Part shown: positions 58,719 to 64,000 of the stretch, one piece after another | Layout: each line of letters begins with the position of its first letter | How positions within the stretch are numbered: position 1 is the stretch's first letter | Origin: Bolinopsis microptera | Lineage: Eukaryota; Ctenophora; Tentaculata; Lobata; Bolinopsidae | Direction of reading: 5' to 3' | Assembly (NCBI RefSeq): GCF_026151205.1 | Contig: NC_087083.1 | Location: 9,421,460-9,485,459, forward strand | Length of the DNA stretch: 64,000 nt | Position numbers and translations under genes: made by a program | Notes under the pieces: model-generated | What the model saw: only the letters and a program-made list of their open reading frames with translations | Told to the model about the DNA's origin: nothing | Database searches by the model: none

Positions 58719-61491
58719 TCCTACCCACATAGTTTTTCTTACAAATCGAACACTGTACAAGATAGATGATGTTATAGGTCTTGCAACAACCAGGGGCTGA
58801 TTTGATCTTTTTGCCATTTGATGTGATGGAGTCCTTATTCATGATCATTTTACAACACTTGCAGTTTCTTCTGTGACAGGGTTCAGTTTTACCATGTTTA
58901 GCACCTAAGGCAAGCTGTTTAGATGTAACGAGGCGAGATCTAAGCGTAGATCCCGTTTTCTTCACAAACTGAAACAGTTTATTTTTTCCTTTCGGTGCTG
59001 TGGTGGAGTTTGTGGCTTGCTGACTCTCACTTTCACTAAAACTACGAGTTCGTCTCAAGTGACCTTCGTATTTCTGGACAACATTCACCAAGTCATTGTC
59101 ACTTCCATAACTGGAGATGACTCTGATTGGTATGGCTGATAGCGGGGATTGTTCATTAGGCTCGACCGTACTCTTCCTGACTAACACTCTTTCCATGCCA
59201 AGGACTTTGTTAGCTATGTTGTCAGCCATTTTACTAGGGTATCCTGATTCATGAAACGCCCGTTTGAGAATGTTAAGCTGGGTCTCTAATCTCTCCTTTG
59301 AATTGATTATCCTCCTGAGGCGTAAACACTGGGAGTATACAATTCCTGAGAATATGTGATTGGGGTGACTACTGCTGAAATGTAGGTAGGACCTGGAGTC
59401 TGTTTCTTTTACGTATAGATCAGTTTGAAGCTCTCCTTGATGGTCGAAAGTAAACTGTACATCTAGAAAACTGACATATTCAGCTGTATTTTCTGCTTGG
59501 AATTCATCTATTTCAAGGCCATCGGGAGCGATGTTTTCGTTGACCTTCTTTATCCATGCTGAAAACTGTCTGGTAGTACCTGTAAACTGACCTGCTCCGT
59601 CGTCAATGTATCTCTTAACAGATGCTACTTGGTCCATTAGAGTGGGGTTTGAGTAGACTTCCTTGTTAAGGACATAAAACACAGCGATGTTTGCCAGTTG
59701 AACACATAGAGAACCTCCAGTAGGTACACCGTGTATTTGTTTGTACCAAGCATTCTCGAAAAAACCTATAGATGATTTTAGGCTGTGGTTCACCAAGTCA
59801 ATTAGCCAAGCTTTGAAGTTCATAGACCAGTCGGGTCTTAATTGGTCCATGGCAAATTCAAGAGCTTCAATGACAAGGGAGGGGCTGAGTGAGTCGTAAA
59901 GGCCCTTGAAGTCAAAAGTAAACGGTTTATATGTTTTCTTTTCAACTTGGGGCTTATTAGAGTTGATTTCGTCGAGCCAAATTAATGCATCTGTTGTGTC
60001 TGTAAGGAGGTCTTGGCAGAAGTCTTTTTCCAGGGGTCTTAAGTATTTCGTGGCTACAAACACATCACTCTTTTTGCTGATACCTTCTTGAAGTGCTGTA
60101 ATAAGTCTCACTGGCGGTTCAACTCCTGGGATAAGTTGGTCTTTCCTCAGTTTGTGGACTTTCAAGGAGGGGTAAAAGTAGCTCTTTCCCGGTTTATGGT
60201 GGGGAGCTGTACTTGGCCTGTTGGTCGGGCCTGTGCCTGCTTTATTTGTGTTGTCTGAAATACCCATCACAGACTTTGCTTCTTCAGGTGTAATGAAGCC
60301 TCTTGTCTTACCTTCGACCCAAGTGTCAAAAAGTTCACCGTGGAGGGTATGGAGTGGGTCGGAATCAAGTTTCTGGTATAGTTGAGGATTTTCTAGTTTC
60401 TCAAGGGTCTTATTTCTCAGTAACTTGGGATCAACAATAAGGATGCTTCCTCCTTTGTCGGCTGGTGTTATTGCTATTATTCCATCTGATACCTTCTTTT
60501 CGAGCCATTTTAATCCTTCTTGTTCGATTGGTATGAGATTTTCTTTCTTGGGTTTTTGTTTGCGTGGTCCTGATGTGTGGAGGATTTGGTCCAACTCAGA
60601 TTCCATGCTTTGGACTATATCATTGACTGCCCGATCTTCACTAGGTGTTGGGAGGTTGTAGTTCTTCTTTCGGAGTTTTGAAGGGAGTCTGAATTCAGAA
60701 CTGGTTGATTGTTGGTCATCACTAATATCAATTGGAATGTCAGTAGAGCTGTTACTTGATACACTTGACCTTCTAGAAGAGTTTATAATACTGTTGGTGG
60801 TGCGTCTCATGTCAAGTCTTGTTTGGAGAACATCTACTGTAGGAGTAGGGACAAAACCAAGACCTTTACTGAGTACTGAAACTGCTCCTAAAGGTATTTC
60901 ATGTGAATCGATGAGAACTATAACAGAACCACCATCTAATGCTTTTTTAGCCAGTTTTTCAACTTTCCTTCGTCTCTTGTTGTCTCTCCTTTTGAAGTTT
61001 GCAGATTTCTTATCACACAGATTTTTGAGTATATCCTTAGTTTTTCTAGGCCAGGCTTTCCATTTAGTAGGACACTGCATTTTGAGGAATGAAAGCTTAT
61101 TGTCAAAATGTGATTGGAGGGATTTGAAATCCTTTCCAGGGAGTGGTTCAAGGTTAAAATGGGATTTGCTCACTTTCTCTGACAAGATCCTGACGATGTT
61201 GACTTTTCTAGTGATTGCAAGTCCAAGCATTTTACTTTCGAGGTGTGAAAAATAAAGTAACCTCTGAGGATGGGAATTCAGCGCCTGTGAACCCTTAATT
61301 CTAAGGGAAACAGGGGGCCTTTTGAGAGTAGTGCAATTTCTAAGGAAGGTGAGTCTCATTTTCTCAATCTGGAGTTTTCCAAGGTCTGAATATTCCCCGT
61401 AGTGCTTACTTAGTAAACTAGGCGATTTCGTGGGAGGCACACTGGGTTGGGATATACCAGTGTCATCAGAAATATTCATACTTGACATCAT
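58420..61491 (-). CDS. PLE polyprotein: reverse transcriptase plus GIY-YIG endonuclease
   Basis: The ORF is open from a GTG at 61560 (1,046 codons). The first ATG is at 61491 (codon 24), which I take as the start. In 1,046-residue numbering there is a basic, Ser-rich N-terminal region (1-340); an ADKGG motif (367-371) typical of PLE RTs; RT motif A with D550 (FTFDFKGLYDSL); motif B at 611-618 (GVPTGGSL); catalytic YIDD at 651-654; FLDV at 699-702; and a thumb-region HFSSSHPNHIFSG block (727-739). A Cys/His knuckle (CHRRNCKCC, 895-903) precedes a C-terminal GIY-YIG endonuclease (IIYLVQC 931-937, YVGRT 944-948, R955/R956, E1017) ending in the family's LNSLRPFGLN signature. All catalytic residues are present, so it is probably functional. 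It should nick target DNA and prime reverse transcription. The unusual LYDSL motif A and the long N-terminus suggest a divergent PLE lineage. Confidence 0.93.
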   Translation of the reverse strand: MMSSMNISDDTGISQPSVPPTKSPSLLSKHYGEYSDLGKLQIEKMRLTFLRNCTTLKRPPVSLRIKGSQALNSHPQRLLYFSHLESKMLGLAITRKVNIVRILSEKVSKSHFNLEPLPGKDFKSLQSHFDNKLSFLKMQCPTKWKAWPRKTKDILKNLCDKKSANFKRRDNKRRRKVEKLAKKALDGGSVIVLIDSHEIPLGAVSVLSKGLGFVPTPTVDVLQTRLDMRRTTNSIINSSRRSSVSSNSSTDIPIDISDDQQSTSSEFRLPSKLRKKNYNLPTPSEDRAVNDIVQSMESELDQILHTSGPRKQKPKKENLIPIEQEGLKWLEKKVSDGIIAITPADKGGSILIVDPKLLRNKTLEKLENPQLYQKLDSDPLHTLHGELFDTWVEGKTRGFITPEEAKSVMGISDNTNKAGTGPTNRPSTAPHHKPGKSYFYPSLKVHKLRKDQLIPGVEPPVRLITALQEGISKKSDVFVATKYLRPLEKDFCQDLLTDTTDALIWLDEINSNKPQVEKKTYKPFTFDFKGLYDSLSPSLVIEALEFAMDQLRPDWSMNFKAWLIDLVNHSLKSSIGFFENAWYKQIHGVPTGGSLCVQLANIAVFYVLNKEVYSNPTLMDQVASVKRYIDDGAGQFTGTTRQFSAWIKKVNENIAPDGLEIDEFQAENTAEYVSFLDVQFTFDHQGELQTDLYVKETDSRSYLHFSSSHPNHIFSGIVYSQCLRLRRIINSKERLETQLNILKRAFHESGYPSKMADNIANKVLGMERVLVRKSTVEPNEQSPLSAIPIRVISSYGSDNDLVNVVQKYEGHLRRTRSFSESESQQATNSTTAPKGKNKLFQFVKKTGSTLRSRLVTSKQLALGAKHGKTEPCHRRNCKCCKMIMNKDSITSNGKKIKSAPGCCKTYNIIYLVQCSICKKNYVGRTINSLHKRMDGHRSKFYEIVDGRAFDITSDEYSLGVHLIDHGLGVHTDFNETFRTFILENCSPSTLEVKENNYIHLLNSLRPFGLNTVNPFGLPIFHKP

Positions 61492-61524
61492 AAGGTTCCA
61501 TGTAGTTCCGCGAGGGATTAAAGA

Positions 61525-62038
61525 TAGGAGAGTTAGAATTAACCCAAATATCAGGGACACGAATGACTACTCCAGGATTTTAAGAAACTAAACTTTCAAC
61601 ACTGAAAACATTCAGATTCTTGCCAAATATATTTCGATTGTAGTCATCTCCAGTGACATTGAACCTAAAAAATGTTAAAAGGTTAGTGAAACTCAAACCG
61701 TTACAAAATTAAGAATCCGAAAAAGGTAAAAAGATCATATTAAGGTTTATGGAATATAGGTAATCCAAAGGGATTGACAGTATTAAGGCCAAAAGGTCTA
61801 AGAGAATTAAGCAAATGTATGTAGTTATTTTCTTTTACTTCAAGTGTACTGGGACTGCAATTCTCTAAAATAAAAGTTCTAAAAGTTTCATTAAAATCTG
61901 TATGTACTCCTAAACCGTGGTCAATTAAGTGAACTCCTAGGCTATACTCATCACTAGTAATATCAAATGCTCTACCATCAACGATTTCATAAAATTTGGA
62001 CCTGTGTCCGTCCATCCTTTTATGCAAGCTATTAATAG
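61525..62038 (-). repeat. 5' pseudo-LTR of the PLE
   Basis: Identical copy of 58205-58718 lying upstream of the ORF. Since only about 34 bp separate it from the ORF's ATG, any promoter for the element probably lies within this repeat. Confidence 0.92.
61740..62027 (-). pseudogene. C-terminal GIY-YIG fragment of the PLE protein (in the 5' pseudo-LTR)
   Basis: Encodes the last 95 residues of the PLE endonuclease domain, identical to the full ORF's C-terminus. It lacks the IIYLV and YVGRT motifs, so it is not a functional endonuclease and only forms part of the pseudo-LTR. Confidence 0.9.
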
Positions 62039-62054
62039 AAAAGAAAGAAAGAAA

Positions 62055-62067
62055 ATGATCCAGAAAA
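62055..62067. repeat. Target-site duplication, right copy (5' side of the retroelement)
   Basis: ATGATCCAGAAAA, identical to 58190-58202. Confidence 0.85.
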
Positions 62068-63070
62068 ATATTTATGCTGTCTGTCTGTCAATGTCATGTA
62101 TAACATTAATTCTAAGACAAATATGAGCGAGTAAACGGGTGGGTTTGTCCATTTTATAAGTTTTGGCTTTATTAATATTAAGCCCCGATCCCAGATTGCA
62201 ACATTAATTGCGGCCGTGTTACGAAAATATTCGCCGCGCTAACAAAATATTCGCCATGTTATGATTTATTTGCAATGCTACGCGCGATGATGCAAATATT
62301 TCATCTTTTCATAAAGCTATAAAGCTATAAAAGTATTAAGCTGTATTTTCGGTTGTGACTGATATTTTTTCTTTTTTTCTGATGCGATAAAAACTGACTA
62401 TCAAAGAATACTACTAATTTTATCCTTGTTACCACGGGCTTTCTAGTCAATATAATAATTCGAAAATTATTCTGTCTGTCTGTACGACCGCCCACGTGCA
62501 AATTAGGTAAAAAGCAAAAGGTTGCATAATAACCATGGTAACGGTGTTAAAACTCGCACGTGCACGTCCAAAGATTTTATGTCGCTCGCTTTTCCCATTC
62601 ATTCATGGCTTACATGATAATTGTAATAATGAATAAGTTTTGGTTTATGGCATCAATCACACTCGTAAAAATCTCTTGGATTACTTTCAGTTTCGGGCCG
62701 ATACCCAGAACTTTAAAATAAAGGCGGTAGTTAGTGTCCAATAAAGCAATAAGCATCATTTTTAAAAACGGGATTCCAAAATTAATAATTTTAGATATAC
62801 ACAAATTTTTAAATGTTGAATTATGTCCGAATATGCACGTATTTCTTGTGATAAACGTATTTGCAAAGTATGCAAGTACGCCCTGAGCAAGTTGCCAAAG
62901 TACATAAACATAGCTTGTAATCACTTTTTTCATGGAACATTTTATGTTTCTAATCGAACAAACATGACTACCAAGATAAGTTTAATAACGTATGATTATT
63001 TCTAAGTGAAAACTGGCCCATGATTACTAAGGAATCACATATTACGTTAACGCTGCAACCCCATTTATTG
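62068..63070. other. Spacer between the PLE and the (CCCTGA)n array
   Basis: AT-rich. It contains a small direct repeat (AAAATATTCGCC twice near 62225-62265), CACGTG at 62493 and 62557, and opposite-strand frames at 62610-62933 (-) and 62823-63005 (+). The plus frame has a C-x2-C and a later C/H pattern (KRICKVCKYA ... ACNHFFH) faintly like C-terminal knuckles of some transposon proteins, but this is too weak to call. Confidence 0.4.
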
Positions 63071-64000
63071 ACCCTGACCCTGACCCTGACCCTGACCCTG
63101 ACCCTGACCCTGACCCTGACCCTGACCCTGACCCTGACCCTGACCCTGACCCTGACCCTGACCCTGACCCTGACCCTGACCCTGACCCTGACCCTGACCC
63201 TGACCCTGACCCTGACCCTGACCCTGACCCTGACCCTGACCCTGACCCTGACCCTGACCCTGACCCTGACCCTGACCCTGACCCTGACCCTGACCCTGAC
63301 CCTGACCCTGACCCTGACCCTGACCCTGACCCTGACCCTGACCCTGACCCTGACCCTGACCCTGACCCTGACCCTGACCCTGACCCTGACCCTGACCCTG
63401 ACCCTGACCCTGACCCTGACCCTGACCCTGACCCTGACCCTGACCCTGACCCTGACCCTGACCCTGACCCTGACCCTGACCCTGACCCTGACCCTGACCC
63501 TGACCCTGACCCTGACCCTGACCCTGACCCTGACCCTGACCCTGACCCTGACCCTGACCCTGACCCTGACCCTGACCCTGACCCTGACCCTGACCCTGAC
63601 CCTGACCCTGACCCTGACCCTGACCCTGACCCTGACCCTGACCCTGACCCTGACCCTGACCCTGACCCTGACCCTGACCCTGACCCTGACCCTGACCCTG
63701 ACCCTGACCCTGACCCTGACCCTGACCCTGACCCTGACCCTGACCCTGACCCTGACCCTGACCCTGACCCTGACCCTGACCCTGACCCTGACCCTGACCC
63801 TGACCCTGACCCTGACCCTGACCCTGACCCTGACCCTGACCCTGACCCTGACCCTGACCCTGACCCTGACCCTGACCCTGACCCTGACCCTGACCCTGAC
63901 CCTGACCCTGACCCTGACCCTGACCCTGACCCTGACCCTGACCCTGACCCTGACCCTGACCCTGACCCTGACCCTGACCCTGACCCTGACCCTGACCCTG
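63071..64000. repeat. (CCCTGA)n / (TCAGGG)n hexamer array, 155 perfect copies to window end
   Basis: An uninterrupted 930-bp array of a one-base variant of the metazoan telomere hexamer (TTAGGG to TCAGGG). The C-rich strand is on plus, which is the orientation of a left chromosome end, yet it lies at the right edge of the window. It is therefore an internal or satellite array, or a misoriented scaffold joint. No TTAGGG repeats are mixed in. Confidence 0.97.

Larger units (their letters stand above)
58203..62054 (-). mobile_element. Penelope-like retroelement (PLE) with pseudo-LTR arrangement
   Basis: Bounded by a 13-bp target duplication. Reading on the minus strand: a short TTTCTTTC-rich tail (62054-62039), a 5'-truncated copy of the element's 3' end (62038-61525), the full ORF (61491-58420) and the 3' UTR to about 58203. 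The first and last 514 bp are identical by eye at an offset of 3,320 bp, which is the pseudo-LTR or partial-tandem structure known for PLEs. Intact ORF, identical repeats and perfect TSD indicate a recent, possibly still active insertion. Confidence 0.93.

Noticed and set aside
62610-63005. Opposite-strand frames of 107 and 60 residues, one with a C-x2-C motif
   Set aside because: Similarity to transposon C-terminal knuckles is too faint, and neither has a second supporting motif.
63071-64000. Functional telomere at the right end
   Set aside because: The plus strand is C-rich toward the right, opposite to a right-hand telomere, and the hexamer is TCAGGG rather than TTAGGG.

Overview
The window looks like nuclear DNA of a metazoan, probably a marine or early-branching invertebrate; the species cannot be fixed from sequence alone. 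The evidence is a GT-AG spliced gene, a homologue of the animal-specific IRF2BP co-regulator family, a Penelope-like retroelement, about 40% GC, and many microsatellites and minisatellites. Gene density is very low. I support two host genes, one retroelement gene and one broken retroelement fragment.

Layout, left to right. At 2-1603 (+) lies the 3' part of an IRF2BP-family gene ending in its C-terminal RING; its 5' end is outside the window. From 1.6 to 41 kb there is intergenic DNA without a convincing gene. It holds tandem repeats (30, 73, about 190, 21, 22, 119, 41, 67, 58 and 14 bp units), a G/C-tract hairpin, a TA-flanked inverted-repeat element (15.1-16.0 kb), two inverted copies of a dispersed repeat (9.9 and 34.0 kb), RFX X-box-like sites, and a strong excess of the palindrome CACGTG: about 85 copies by eye where about 8 would be expected.

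From 53.8 down to 41.3 kb (-) is a three-exon gene for a small secreted cysteine-rich protein (134 residues; signal peptide exon, then two exons each with one related cysteine module). Its 10.1-kb second intron is about 98% one minisatellite, roughly 250 copies of a 41/36-bp unit. Every unit carries a GATA-factor consensus (TGATAAG on the gene's sense strand), and the array stops about 6 bp from the splice acceptor.

From 62.05 down to 58.20 kb (-) is a full-length, apparently recent Penelope-like element. It has an intact reverse transcriptase plus GIY-YIG endonuclease ORF, a 514-bp identical direct repeat at its two ends (pseudo-LTR arrangement) and a 13-bp target-site duplication. About 1 kb beyond it starts a perfect (CCCTGA)n array that runs off the window end. 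This is a one-base variant of the animal telomere repeat, in the wrong orientation for a right-hand chromosome end.

The most notable features are the giant GATA-site satellite occupying an intron, the CACGTG excess that is absent from both genes and the retroelement, and the retroelement lying next to the TCAGGG array.
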